In this document: positions 1-8,214 of the stretch, piece by piece | How positions within the stretch are numbered: the first letter of the stretch is position 1 | How the letters are laid out: every line of letters begins with the position of its first letter | Assembly: GCF_009495745.1 (NCBI RefSeq) | Contig: NZ_WIDQ01000004.1 | Span: 62,001-126,000, forward strand | Source of the DNA: Niveispirillum sp. SYP-B3756 | GTDB lineage: Bacteria; Pseudomonadota; Alphaproteobacteria; Azospirillales; Azospirillaceae | Length of the DNA stretch: 64,000 bases | Direction: 5' to 3' | Program-made: the position numbers and the translations under genes | Notes under the pieces: generated by a model | Told to the model about the DNA's origin: nothing | Seen by the model: the letters and a program-made list of their open reading frames with translations, nothing else | Databases searched by the model: none

Positions 1-174
1 AAGTCCGGCACCCGCAAGGAAGATCTGCTGGTCGATCGTGGCGCCCTGGCCAAGATGTGGATTCTGCGCCGCATCCTCAACCCGATGGGCCCGCAGGATG
101 CCGTGGAATTCCTGGTCGACAAGCTGAAACAGTCCAAGACCAACAACGATTTCTTCGACAGCATGAACCAGTAA
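1..174 (+). CDS. rho: Transcription termination factor Rho, C-terminal end (partial)
   Basis: This is the last 57 codons of a gene that begins before the window, read in frame 1 and ending at TAA 172-174. The peptide contains [22 protein letters not shown] and a C-terminal FFDSMNQ. These match the extreme C-terminus of Rho, the hexameric RNA-dependent ATPase that releases RNA polymerase at factor-dependent terminators. The R loop and Walker motifs lie upstream and cannot be checked here. A strong intrinsic terminator follows at once, so rho ends its transcription unit. Confidence 0.93.
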   Translation, partial: KSGTRKEDLLVDRGALAKMWILRRILNPMGPQDAVEFLVDKLKQSKTNNDFFDSMNQ

Positions 175-195
175 AAATCATTGGTTCTGTGACAA

Positions 196-241
196 GAAAA
201 AGCCGTTGCCGGTTCCACCCGGCAACGGCTTTTTCCTTTTT
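196..241 (+). terminator. Intrinsic terminator of rho
   Basis: A long GC-rich stem (AGCCGTTGCCGG pairing with CCGGCAACGGCT) is preceded by an A-run and followed by TTTTTCCTTTTT. It lies about 20 bases past the rho stop. The flanking A and T runs would let it work in both directions. Confidence 0.9.
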
Positions 242-252
242 GTCACCGGGGG

Positions 253-268
253 CGTGATTTGCATCACG
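253..268. promoter_or_regulatory. Crp/Fnr-family-like palindrome
   Basis: CGTGATTTGCATCACG is a 6-4-6 perfect inverted repeat that keeps the GTGA-N6-TCAC half-site layout of Crp/Fnr-type regulators. It lies about 195 bases upstream of the small gene that starts at 463. The regulator and the regulated gene are inferred. Confidence 0.35.
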
Positions 269-370
269 GCGTCCCTGTCTGATCCGGCCTAGGGTCGGTC
301 TATGCCCAGCGGCATGGTTCCAGCGCAGAAGTATAGGGTGGGCCAAATGCCGCTCTGACAGGGTATTTTG

Positions 371-384
371 GACATTGGAATGTC
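371..384. promoter_or_regulatory. Short perfect palindrome upstream of the 463 gene
   Basis: GACATTGGAATGTC is a 6-2-6 inverted repeat about 80 bases before the proposed start of the small unknown gene. It could be an operator. No known regulator motif is recognised. Confidence 0.25.
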
Positions 385-462
385 ATGGAACCGGCGCATG
401 ATGGCGGCGTTGTTGCAGCCAACATGGAACGCCGCCGAAAGACACCAGAGGGAGAAGCCGCG

Positions 463-756
463 ATGACGATCATGATTAACGATCCCGCGCAGACCCGCAC
501 CGCCATTGGCCGAGAGGGCCAGTTTGCCGATGCCAAACCCGTTGCCGAGCATATGCTGGGCATCAGCCTGCCCGAACTGGCCAAGGCCGACCGCCGCGAA
601 GCCAGCCTGGGGGAATTGCTGGACGATCCGATCATGCATCTGCTGCTGGCCCGCGACGGCGTGAAGCGCGAAGAGGTGCTGGATATCGTCCGCACGGTTG
701 CCAGCCGCATGGCCTGCAATGATTGCGGCAAGCCCGATGGGCTGGCCGTGGCCTGA
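463..756 (+). CDS. Small protein of unknown function (97 aa)
   Basis: I chose the ATG at 463 because GAGGGAGA lies about 8 bases upstream; an in-frame ATG at 385 has no such site. The protein begins MTIMINDPAQ, is soluble, and is predicted to be mostly helical and charged. It ends in a segment with two cysteines (ACNDCGK) that could bind metal or form a disulfide. It has no membrane segment or signal peptide. I do not recognise the family. It is a monocistronic unit: two palindromes lie upstream (253 and 371) and an intrinsic terminator follows. It is probably a real gene because frame, ribosome site and terminator agree. Confidence 0.7.
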   Translation: MTIMINDPAQTRTAIGREGQFADAKPVAEHMLGISLPELAKADRREASLGELLDDPIMHLLLARDGVKREEVLDIVRTVASRMACNDCGKPDGLAVA

Positions 757-794
757 CACGGCTCCTGTTTCGATCAAGAATAATCGCCACCCGC

Positions 795-833
795 AAAAAC
801 CCCGTCCTGGCCTGCCCGGGACGGGGTTTTTGC
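795..833 (+). terminator. Intrinsic terminator after the 463-756 gene
   Basis: AAAAACCCCGTCC pairs with GGACGGGGTTTTT around a short loop. This is a classic intrinsic terminator with A-run and T-run flanks, about 40 bases past the stop codon. Confidence 0.9.
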
Positions 834-976
834 TTGGCGAGCCCATTTACGCCCGATGCTGTATCAACCGGCGGGCAATTTTGCTTTCAGGCTGCAACCG
901 CACTCGCATTTCCGCCGCAATGCGTTAGGATGGCAGATGCGGGCTGCCTCCTGGCTCGCGTCACATAACGCAGAAG

Positions 977-2272
977 ATGGTTTCGCTCGAACTCGCCGCG
1001 GTCCTGTTCCTCATTCTCCTCAACGGTTTCTTTGCCATGTCGGAACTGGCGGTCGTCTCGGCCCGCAAGATCCGCTTGCAGCAGATGGCGGAGGAGGGGC
1101 GGCGCGGCGCCACCGTTGCCCTCGCCCTGCAGGAAGACCCTTCCCGCTTTCTTTCGACGGTACAGATCGGCATCACGCTGATCGGTGTCATCAATGGTGC
1201 CGTTGGTGGCGCCACCCTGGCCGCACGGCTGGGGCCCTGGATTGATGGACTGCCGGGTATGGCAGGTTATGGCCAGGAAGCAGCACTGGCCCTGGTGGTT
1301 ATCGCCATCACCTATCTGTCGCTGATCGCCGGCGAACTGGTACCCAAGCGCGTGGCACTCAACAATGCAGAAGGCATTGCCACTTTCGCGGCCCCGATCA
1401 TGCGTGGCCTGTCCAAGGCCACGGCGCCGTTTGTCTGGCTGCTGGGTGCTTCCACGGAAACCATGCTGAGGCTGCTACACGTGCCGGAAAAGCCCGAGCA
1501 GACGGTGACCGAAGAAGAGGTGAAGAGTCTGATTGCCGAGGGCACGGCCAGCGGCGTCTTCGATCCGGATGAAAAGCGCATGATTGAAGGCGTCATGCGT
1601 CTGGCGGATCGCACTGTGCGGTCCATCATGACGCCCCGGCCGGAGGTGATGTGGCTGGATATTGACGATCAGCTGGACAATATAAAACGCGATATCCGGG
1701 AAAGCGGCCATTCCCGCCTGCCGGTCTGCCGCAGCGACCTGGATGACGTGCTGGGCATCATCCATACTAAGGATCTGCTGCACCGGATGCTGGAAGGCGA
1801 AGCGCTGGATCTGCGCCCCGCTGTGCGCGACGCGCTGGTGGTGCATGACGGCACGGAAGTGATGCGCCTGATGGAGCTGTTCAAGCAGTCGGGCGAGCAA
1901 ATGGCGGTGGTGGTGGATGAATATGGCTCGGTGGAGGGTATCGCCACCCTGACCGACGTGCTGGAAGGCATTGCCGGCGAGTTGCCCGACATTGGCGATG
2001 AAGATGCCGACATCGTCCGCCGCGCCGATGGTTCCCTGCTGATCGACGGCATGATGGCCGTGGAAGAGGTGGAGGCCCATCTGGGGCTGAAGAGCCTGCG
2101 GGACGAAGAAAGCGGCTATCACACGCTGGCAGGATTCCTGCTGTTCAAGTTTGGCCATATCCCCACGGCGGGTGAATCGGTGGAGCACGATGGCTACCGG
2201 TTCGAGGTGGTGGATATGGATGGCCGCCGCATCGACAAGGTGCTGGTTGCGGCTGCCGGTGCGGGTGAATAA
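977..2272 (+). CDS. CNNM/CorC-HlyC family membrane protein with CBS pair
   Basis: This 431-residue protein has the standard layout of the hemolysin C/CorC family. An N-terminal DUF21 (CNNM) transmembrane domain covers about residues 1-190, with the typical NGFFAMSELAVVSARK opening and a GELVPKRVAL motif. A CBS pair follows at about 205-325, with MTPRPEVMWLD and VVVDEYGSVEGIATLTD. A CorC_HlyC domain ends the protein at about 345-425. The family is linked to Mg/Co ion homeostasis and divalent-cation export in the inner membrane, with the CBS pair sensing adenine nucleotides. It stands alone and converges on the cyclase gene, with a multi-hairpin element between them. The substrate cannot be read from the sequence. 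Confidence 0.88.
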   Translation: MVSLELAAVLFLILLNGFFAMSELAVVSARKIRLQQMAEEGRRGATVALALQEDPSRFLSTVQIGITLIGVINGAVGGATLAARLGPWIDGLPGMAGYGQEAALALVVIAITYLSLIAGELVPKRVALNNAEGIATFAAPIMRGLSKATAPFVWLLGASTETMLRLLHVPEKPEQTVTEEEVKSLIAEGTASGVFDPDEKRMIEGVMRLADRTVRSIMTPRPEVMWLDIDDQLDNIKRDIRESGHSRLPVCRSDLDDVLGIIHTKDLLHRMLEGEALDLRPAVRDALVVHDGTEVMRLMELFKQSGEQMAVVVDEYGSVEGIATLTDVLEGIAGELPDIGDEDADIVRRADGSLLIDGMMAVEEVEAHLGLKSLRDEESGYHTLAGFLLFKFGHIPTAGESVEHDGYRFEVVDMDGRRIDKVLVAAAGAGE

Positions 2273-2279
2273 TACCAAT

Positions 2280-2427
2280 CTCCCTTGATCGTGACCGATC
2301 AAGGGAGATTTTGTGTTCCCTCCAGCGCCGGGCTGCTATCCGGCAGCTTGGCTTACGCGCTCATGGGGCCGCGGGCCAGCAGTTGCTGGCCCTACAACCC
2401 GCCAAAGGTTAAGCTTCTGACGGGTTG
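2280..2427 (-). repeat. Multi-hairpin intergenic element, copy 1 (degenerate)
   Basis: Copy 1 of the five-hairpin family. H1 is CTCCCTTGATCG pairing with CGATCAAGGGAG (2280-2307), followed by ATTTTG, and looks like the intrinsic terminator of the corC-type gene. The linker AGCGCCGGGC comes next. H2 is a decayed GCTGC/GCAGC stem (2332-2347). H3 is lost. H4 is GGGCCAGCA pairing with TGCTGGCCC (2373-2392). H5 is CAACCCG (2395-2401) pairing with CGGGTTG (2421-2427). The right arm of H5 is the end of the adenylate-cyclase coding sequence, so the element reaches into the gene. Confidence 0.8.
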
Positions 2428-4358
2428 GCGTCACCCGGCATCGCCAGCCGCCAGACATCCACCTGGCCGGTTCGGCCGCGCAGGCTGTAGGCGCCGATGG
2501 GGGTCAGCGGCATGTCCACCGTGCAGCTGCCGGCGGCCAGCACCGTGTCATCGCTGACCAGCACGACATAGCATTCATCGCCGATCAGCTCGCTGCCCAG
2601 CGCCTCCAGCCGGGCGGCCATGTTCACCGTGTCGCCGACGATGGTGTAGTTGATGCGGCTGGCGGCCCCGATATTGCCGACGATCACCGGGCCGGAATGC
2701 AGGCCGACGCGCAGGCAGACAGGCGGCAGACCGTGGCGGCGCGCTTCCTCCCCTTCTTCCTCCACCACCCGCGCGATGGCGTGGGCCGCGCGGAGTGCAC
2801 GGGCGGCATGGTCCGGCTGGTCATCGGGTGCCCCCCAGAAGGCCATCACAGCATCGCCGATGAACTTGTCCACCGTGCCGCCCTCCGCCTCGATACAGGC
2901 GGCGATGCGGGTGAAATGCCGGTTCAGCCATTCCGCCGTGTTCTGCGGCGACATGGTTTGCGCCAGGGAGGAAAAGCCCTTGATGTCGGTGAACAGCACC
3001 GTCACATCGCGCTCTTCCGAGACCAGATCGCGGCCGCCATCGCGCTGGATCAGGCGCAGCACCAGGGCCTTGGGTACATAGGTTTCAAACCAGCGCAGGC
3101 CGGTAATCATGGTGTTGAACGCCGATGCCGCGTCTGACAGTTCCCGGAACCGGCTGTCGGGCAGGCGCGGCACATTCTGGAAGTCCAGATTGCGCAGGGC
3201 CACGGCCGCTTTGGACAGCCGGCGGATGCGTCGGCTCATCATCTTGCCCAGCCAGAGCGCCAGCAGCACTGAGACGATCAGAATGCCGCACCCGACCCAG
3301 AGCAGATGCATGAAGCGGCCGATTTCCTGGTCCACATCGTCGCCGCGCATGGAGACGACGAGCGTGAAAGGATGTTCCCCGTAATCGGGGATGGATTTCA
3401 GCAGATAGATATATTCGGTGCCATTCACCAGCGCCCGGCGGAACGTGACATCAGTGCGTCGGCCCGACCAGTCGATGCCGGTATCCATCTTCTCGCCGGC
3501 CTTGCCTTCCCCCTTGCCGGTGGCGTTGCCGTTGGGGTCCACCTCTGACCAGATGGCGGTGGCGATGGGGTCGCCCAGCTCCTCCAGCGTGGGCAAGGGC
3601 GGACGGTCCGTCACATGGGCGAAGTTGAATTTCCGACCCGCCATGGCCGGATGGGCCAGCACATAATGATCATCGAACAGGATGAAGCTGTTGAGATCGC
3701 TTTCCTTGGCCATGTCGGCCAGGAAGCGCGACAGGCCGGTGAAGCTGACAGCCGACAGCACGGCCCCCAGGAAGCGCCCCTCCCGCCGGGCCGGGCCCTT
3801 CACCACCATCACCGTCGTCCCCACACCGCCGGCCCAGACCGGATCGATCCAATGGGAACTTTTGGTGCCCATCGTCTCCATCATGATCTGCAGGGCTTCG
3901 GCCCCATTACTGATGGCGGTGGCGGCCTGGGGGGCGTTTTCCTGCGGGACGACCAGCGGGTAACGGTCGGGCCGGATCAGGGCGATGCCGGCCACCTGTG
4001 GCGTGGTGACCACCATGCCGCGCATCAGATCTTCCAGGCGGGGTTCGTCATCCGGGTCTACCACGCCCCGGCCCAGCAGATCGGTCAGCTTGTCCACCTG
4101 GGTGCGGGCGGGGTCCAGCTGGGCGCGTACCCGCGCCTCTGCGATGCCCACAGCCAGTTCTGCCTTGTCCAGCAGCAGGCCGTAGGTGTTGCGCCCCGAT
4201 GTCTGGATGCCCAGCCAGAAGACGCTGGCCACGGCCAGCAGCATCAACCCACCGAAGCCGAGCGTCAGCACCCAGGCGATAGGCAGGCGCCAGCGCCGCC
4301 GGTCGAGACAGTCCTCTGCGCCGCGTTGCGTGTCGATGATCTTGGCAAAGTCACTCAT
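2409..4358 (-). CDS. Membrane-bound class III adenylate cyclase with periplasmic sensor and HAMP
   Basis: This 649-residue signalling enzyme makes a cyclic nucleotide from an NTP, probably cAMP from ATP. Transmembrane helix 1 is at about 25-50. A periplasmic Cache-like sensor follows at about 50-350, then transmembrane helix 2 at about 352-375 and a HAMP linker. The C-terminal cyclase domain starts near residue 445. Both metal-binding aspartates are visible (LFTDIKGFSS and KFIGDAVMAFWGAP), as is the INYTIVGDTVNMAARLE segment typical of adenylate cyclases. It is monocistronic, and its last codons form one arm of the neighbouring repeat hairpin. The ligand is unknown. Confidence 0.88.
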   Translation of the reverse strand: MSDFAKIIDTQRGAEDCLDRRRWRLPIAWVLTLGFGGLMLLAVASVFWLGIQTSGRNTYGLLLDKAELAVGIAEARVRAQLDPARTQVDKLTDLLGRGVVDPDDEPRLEDLMRGMVVTTPQVAGIALIRPDRYPLVVPQENAPQAATAISNGAEALQIMMETMGTKSSHWIDPVWAGGVGTTVMVVKGPARREGRFLGAVLSAVSFTGLSRFLADMAKESDLNSFILFDDHYVLAHPAMAGRKFNFAHVTDRPPLPTLEELGDPIATAIWSEVDPNGNATGKGEGKAGEKMDTGIDWSGRRTDVTFRRALVNGTEYIYLLKSIPDYGEHPFTLVVSMRGDDVDQEIGRFMHLLWVGCGILIVSVLLALWLGKMMSRRIRRLSKAAVALRNLDFQNVPRLPDSRFRELSDAASAFNTMITGLRWFETYVPKALVLRLIQRDGGRDLVSEERDVTVLFTDIKGFSSLAQTMSPQNTAEWLNRHFTRIAACIEAEGGTVDKFIGDAVMAFWGAPDDQPDHAARALRAAHAIARVVEEEGEEARRHGLPPVCLRVGLHSGPVIVGNIGAASRINYTIVGDTVNMAARLEALGSELIGDECYVVLVSDDTVLAAGSCTVDMPLTPIGAYSLRGRTGQVDVWRLAMPGDANPSEA

Positions 4359-4409
4359 GATGGCCGGGACGGTACAGGAGAGCCGAGGCTCCGCACAACC
4401 GCTTCCCGA

Positions 4410-5894
4410 TCAGCCCTCCACGATGGTCTTGACCCACTCACCTGGACGCGGTTCCGTGCCGGGCGGGATATTGTTCAATACACGTAAGCGTTCCTCCGCA
4501 TGGTCGCGCAGGGGAATGCGGCTGGCGAATCCGGCCATGCTGTCGCCGGCCTTCACCTGCACCAGCCGCAGCCGGTACGGTTTCAGCCGGCCCTTCTCCT
4601 CCGCTGTCAGTTTGCGCAGGCTCATGGCCGTTGCCTGGAAATCGCCGGAAAGTGGGCCGGACAGGGTGGGCGGGCTGACAAACAGGAAGCGGCGGAAGCT
4701 GTCCCCCCCGGCGCGGATGGCCACCAGCCGCGCATCCATGGCACCGGCCTTGGTATTCAGCTGTGTGGCCGCCGTGGCCGCCGGCTGCCCATCGATGGTC
4801 AGCGACGAAAGCGGCCCCAGCGGTGCATTGGCGGCCCAGATGCGGGCGATGAATTCTTGCGGTGTGGCCGCCCCTTGGCCCGGCACCTGATCGAAGACGA
4901 TCTGCGATCCCTGCGGCCCGACGCCGACCACGGCATCCTCACTGTTCACCAGCCGGAAGCCGTCGGGCACCTCAAACCGCAGATTCATGCCGGGATGCAC
5001 AAAGACCCGGCCGCGCACATAGCCATGGGCGGGGCTGTCGCCATAGATCATCCCGTCAATGGCTTTCAGATATTCATTGCGCTTGACCATCAGGTTGGCG
5101 CCGCCGCCGGCCTGATGCGCGGCAACGGCCGCCTGCTGGGCGCGTTCCCCCGTGGGCGGATGGGTCTGCAGGTAACTGAACTGGTCAGCCTGTCCCGGCT
5201 TGCCGGCCAGCAAGGCTTCCAACTGGGCCTGACGGCCCATGCTGGACAGGAATCCGGCCATTTCCTGCGGATCATAGCCGGCGGCCGTCATGTAGCGGAT
5301 GCCCAAGCCGTCGGCCTGGGTTTCCTGTGACCGGCTGAACCCGGCCAGCGCCAGCTGCGAACCGGATTGGGCCAGTTGCCCCGCCTGCTGACCCAGCAGC
5401 AGGCCGGCCAGCAGGGCGCCGCCCTGGGCCAGCACGCCGCGCCCATAGCGGTCGGCGGAATGGCGGGCGGTGACATGGCCGATCTCATGCCCGACCACGC
5501 CGGCCAGTTCCGCTTCGCTGTTGGCCAACGCCATCAGGCCCCGGCTGACATAGACATAGCCGCCGGGCAGGGCGAAGGCGTTGACGATGGGGCTGTCCAG
5601 CACCGTGAAAGTATAACGGGTATTGGGGTTTTCCGTCTTCTGCGCCAGCCGCTGGCCCAGCCCATCCATATAGGATTGCAGCTTGGCATTCTCATAGCGG
5701 CCGCCAAATTCCCGCAGCATTTCCGGATGCTGCTGGGCACCGATGGCGGCTTCCTTTTCCGGCGGCATCAGGGCGGTGAACTGGCTGTCGCCGGTCACCG
5801 GGTTTGTGGTGCAGGCCGGCAGCAGAAAGGCCGCCACGGCCAGCGGGGCCGTTCGACGCAGAAGGGGGAGAAGGCTGGGGCGGCGCATGTGCAT
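4410..5894 (-). CDS. M48 family zinc metalloprotease, lipoprotein
   Basis: The chosen ATG at 5894 has AAGGA about six bases upstream; the open frame continues further but without a ribosome site. An N-terminal signal with a lipobox (LLPACTTNP) implies a periplasmic lipoprotein. The zinc motif HEIGH, near residue 137 in AGVVGHEIGHVTARHS, and the downstream glutamate in SQETQADGLG mark a BepA/LoiP-like M48 peptidase. Such enzymes degrade or assist misfolded outer-membrane proteins. The C-terminal about 50 residues, with VKAGDSM and LNNIPPG, look LysM-like and may bind cell wall. It is 494 residues long. It is not in an operon with the cyclase, because 50 bases separate them. Confidence 0.87.
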   Translation of the reverse strand: MHMRRPSLLPLLRRTAPLAVAAFLLPACTTNPVTGDSQFTALMPPEKEAAIGAQQHPEMLREFGGRYENAKLQSYMDGLGQRLAQKTENPNTRYTFTVLDSPIVNAFALPGGYVYVSRGLMALANSEAELAGVVGHEIGHVTARHSADRYGRGVLAQGGALLAGLLLGQQAGQLAQSGSQLALAGFSRSQETQADGLGIRYMTAAGYDPQEMAGFLSSMGRQAQLEALLAGKPGQADQFSYLQTHPPTGERAQQAAVAAHQAGGGANLMVKRNEYLKAIDGMIYGDSPAHGYVRGRVFVHPGMNLRFEVPDGFRLVNSEDAVVGVGPQGSQIVFDQVPGQGAATPQEFIARIWAANAPLGPLSSLTIDGQPAATAATQLNTKAGAMDARLVAIRAGGDSFRRFLFVSPPTLSGPLSGDFQATAMSLRKLTAEEKGRLKPYRLRLVQVKAGDSMAGFASRIPLRDHAEERLRVLNNIPPGTEPRPGEWVKTIVEG

Positions 5895-6062
5895 TTTTGT
5901 CCTTGGCCTCGGCTGTCTCTCGGGTGCTGTCTGTTCCCACGATCGGGATAAGACAGGCAACCTGTGACGCCATGATGGCAAAGTGCAGCACAATGGCCTA
6001 GTCCGCCGAAGGGATGCTGCCCTTCGGCGGATGGTGGGGAAAGGTAGGGGCCGGTTGTCGGT

Positions 6063-6806
6063 TCAGTGGCTCAGCACCTGGCCCAGGAAGGCGCGGGTGC
6101 GGTCGCTTTTGGGATTGTCGAAGAAATCGGCCGGCGGGCCCTGTTCGACAATCTCCCCCCGATCCATGAAGATGACGCGCGAGGCCATGCGGCGGGCAAA
6201 GCCCATTTCATGGGTCACCACCAGCATGGTCATGCCGCCTTCGGCCAGATCGGTCATCACGTCCAGCACTTCCTTGACCATTTCCGGGTCCAGCGCGCTG
6301 GTCGGTTCATCGAACAGCATGATGGAGGGTTCCATACACAGCGCGCGGGCAATGGCCACGCGCTGCTGCTGGCCGCCGGAAAGCTGGCCGGGGAACTTGT
6401 CCGCCTGTTCGGGGATGCGCACCCGCTTCAGGAAATGGCGGGCGCGCTCTTCGGCCTCTTTACGGGGCAGCTTCTTCACCCAGATCGGTGCCAGCACGCA
6501 ATTTTCCAGCACCGTCAGGTGCGGGAACAGGTTGAATTGCTGGAACACCATGCCGACATCGCGGCGAATGGCCTCCACATGCCGCACATCATCATCCAGC
6601 GGCACGCCCTTTACCTTGATCTCGCCGGCCTGATGTTCTTCCAGCCGGTTGATGCAGCGGATCATGGTGGATTTGCCGGAGCCGGACGGGCCGCAGACGA
6701 CGATCCGCTCCCCCTTGGCCACCGTGAGGTTCACGTCGCGCAGCACATGGAATTCGCCGTACCACTTGTTGACGGCGTTCAATTCAATGACGGGGGCGTC
6801 AGTCAT
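6063..6806 (-). CDS. aapP: Amino-acid ABC transporter ATP-binding protein AapP
   Basis: This 247-residue ATPase belongs to the polar-amino-acid (PAAT) uptake family. The Walker A motif GPSGSGKST is at residues 39-47, the Q-loop is in [12 protein letters not shown], the signature is LSGGQQQR and Walker B is IMLFDEPTS. It powers import through AapQ/AapM and is the last gene of the aapJQMP unit. In the usual arrangement it directly follows aapM. Here about 310 bases holding a parDE remnant lie between them, and the remnant's stop codon overlaps the aapP start by a few bases, so translation may be coupled. Confidence 0.93.
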   Translation of the reverse strand: MTDAPVIELNAVNKWYGEFHVLRDVNLTVAKGERIVVCGPSGSGKSTMIRCINRLEEHQAGEIKVKGVPLDDDVRHVEAIRRDVGMVFQQFNLFPHLTVLENCVLAPIWVKKLPRKEAEERARHFLKRVRIPEQADKFPGQLSGGQQQRVAIARALCMEPSIMLFDEPTSALDPEMVKEVLDVMTDLAEGGMTMLVVTHEMGFARRMASRVIFMDRGEIVEQGPPADFFDNPKSDRTRAFLGQVLSH

Positions 6807-6945
6807 GGGGGAACTCCGCGTCTATATCTCGGGCTGCGTGCAGGATGCGAATAACCAGGATGCCGTCCGGCTGTGCCTCAGCACTATCGGGCCAGAGGGG
6901 GCCAATATCTTTCCGGGCCGGCGCTGAGAACTCAAACTTCCCCAT
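6799..6945 (-). pseudogene. ParE-type toxin remnant (48 aa, centre missing)
   Basis: An open frame of 48 codons starts at ATG 6945 with GGAGG about 9 bases upstream and ends at TGA 6799-6801. Its first 15 residues (MGKFEFSAPARKDIG) match the N-terminus of RelE/ParE toxins. Its last half ([14 protein letters not shown]) matches the conserved ParE C-terminal strand and the VLHGARDI motif. The middle half of a normal toxin of about 95 residues is absent, yet the frame stays open. It overlaps the ParD remnant upstream and the aapP start downstream. It is most likely an inactive fossil that may serve as a translational bridge. Confidence 0.65.
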
Positions 6946-7069
6946 TCTTGCGCCTCCTGAGCTTTGCCAGCATCTCCTCTACGTCGAACGGGCCGGCGCT
7001 GCCGCTGTCCAGCCCTTCCTGGATGTCGCGGCGCAGGGCTTCCAGCCGCGGGGTCAGGGACACGTTCAT
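6932..7069 (-). pseudogene. ParD-type antitoxin remnant (45 aa, DNA-binding part missing)
   Basis: This 45-codon frame starts at ATG 7069. It opens with MNVSLTPRLEA, the start of ParD ribbon-helix-helix antitoxins. It then jumps to LRRDIQEGLDSGSAGPFDVEE, the usual C-terminal toxin-binding end of ParD. The segment of about 35 residues that carries the SGRY/ASEVVREAL region is missing. Its end overlaps the start of the ParE remnant, as in intact parDE operons. Both genes have therefore lost their centres while keeping start, stop and order. It sits between aapM and aapP. Confidence 0.62.
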
Positions 7070-7116
7070 CGCGGTGGCTCCTGCAATCGGGTTTGGGGGC
7101 AGGGGACAGCTTGACA

Positions 7117-8211
7117 TCACCGCTTGCGTCCCCGGCCCAGCACCGTTTCCAGATGCCGGCTGTAACGGGAAAGTGCGTAGCAGAACAGGAAGTAGATCAC
7201 GCCGACAAACAGATAGGCTTCCTTGTAGAACCCACGCCAAGCCGGGTCTGTCAGGGCCGATTTGGCGGTGGAGAGCAGGTCCAGCAGGCCGATGATGATG
7301 ACCAGACTGGTATCTTTGAAAATGGCGATGAAGCTGTTGACCAGCGGCGGGATCACCAGCGCCAGGGCCTGGGGCAGGATGATCAGGCGCTGGCGCTGCC
7401 AGTAGCCCAGGCCCAAAGCCTTGGAGGCTTCGACCTGACCGCGCGGAATGGCCTGCAGGCCGCCGCGCACCACCTCCGCCACATAGGCGGCGGAAAACAG
7501 GGTGATGCCGATCAGGGCGCGCAGCAGCTTGTCGATCGGCACATCCTGCGGCAGGAACAGCGGCAGCATCACCGAGGCCATGAACAGGATGGAAATCAGC
7601 GGTACGCCGCGCACCAGTTCAATATAGACCACGGATAAGCCGCGCATCACTGGCAGCTCCGACGTGCGACCCAGCGCCAGCAGCACCCCCAGCGGGAAGG
7701 AGGCACCCAGCCCCACCACTGACAAGGCCAGGGTCAGCGGCAAGCCGCCCCACAGGCCGGTGGGGACAAAATCCATCTCCAGCACGCCGCCGAACATCAT
7801 CAGCGCGGCGAAGCCCAGCCCGCCGCCCCAGATGAACAGCAGTGGTCGGCCCCAGGTGCGGCGGTCCGCACTGATCACCAGGGTGGCGATGGTGGCCAAT
7901 ATGGCCAGTGTTGGCCGCCATTGCTGATCATCCGGGAAGGTGCCGAACAGGATGAAACGCCATTTTTCGGCAATGAAGGACCAGCAGGCCCCACCGGCGG
8001 CCCGGCAGGCCGCCGCATCTCCGTTCAGGCTGGCATTGACGAACCCCCACTTGACCAGACCGGGGATCACCAGCCAGGCGATGTAAGCGAAGGTGAGCGT
8101 CAGTGCCCCGTTATACCAGCTGGAAAACAGATTGGCCCTGGCCCAGGCCCACAGGCCCAGCCGGGGGCGGTTGGGGGGCAGGCTGGCGGCTTTGTTGACG
8201 ATCTCTGTCAT
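7117..8211 (-). CDS. aapM: Amino-acid ABC transporter permease AapM
   Basis: This 364-residue inner-membrane permease has several hydrophobic helices. The HisM/GlnP-type EAA-like loop is visible as EVVRGGLQAIPRGQVEASKALG, followed by RLIILPQALALVIPPLVNSF. It forms the heteromeric channel with AapQ. The start lies 3 bases past the aapQ stop, so the two are co-translated. Its length and N-terminal extension are normal for AapM, which is longer than simple PAAT permeases. Confidence 0.92.
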   Translation of the reverse strand: MTEIVNKAASLPPNRPRLGLWAWARANLFSSWYNGALTLTFAYIAWLVIPGLVKWGFVNASLNGDAAACRAAGGACWSFIAEKWRFILFGTFPDDQQWRPTLAILATIATLVISADRRTWGRPLLFIWGGGLGFAALMMFGGVLEMDFVPTGLWGGLPLTLALSVVGLGASFPLGVLLALGRTSELPVMRGLSVVYIELVRGVPLISILFMASVMLPLFLPQDVPIDKLLRALIGITLFSAAYVAEVVRGGLQAIPRGQVEASKALGLGYWQRQRLIILPQALALVIPPLVNSFIAIFKDTSLVIIIGLLDLLSTAKSALTDPAWRGFYKEAYLFVGVIYFLFCYALSRYSRHLETVLGRGRKR

Positions 8212-8214
8212 GGC

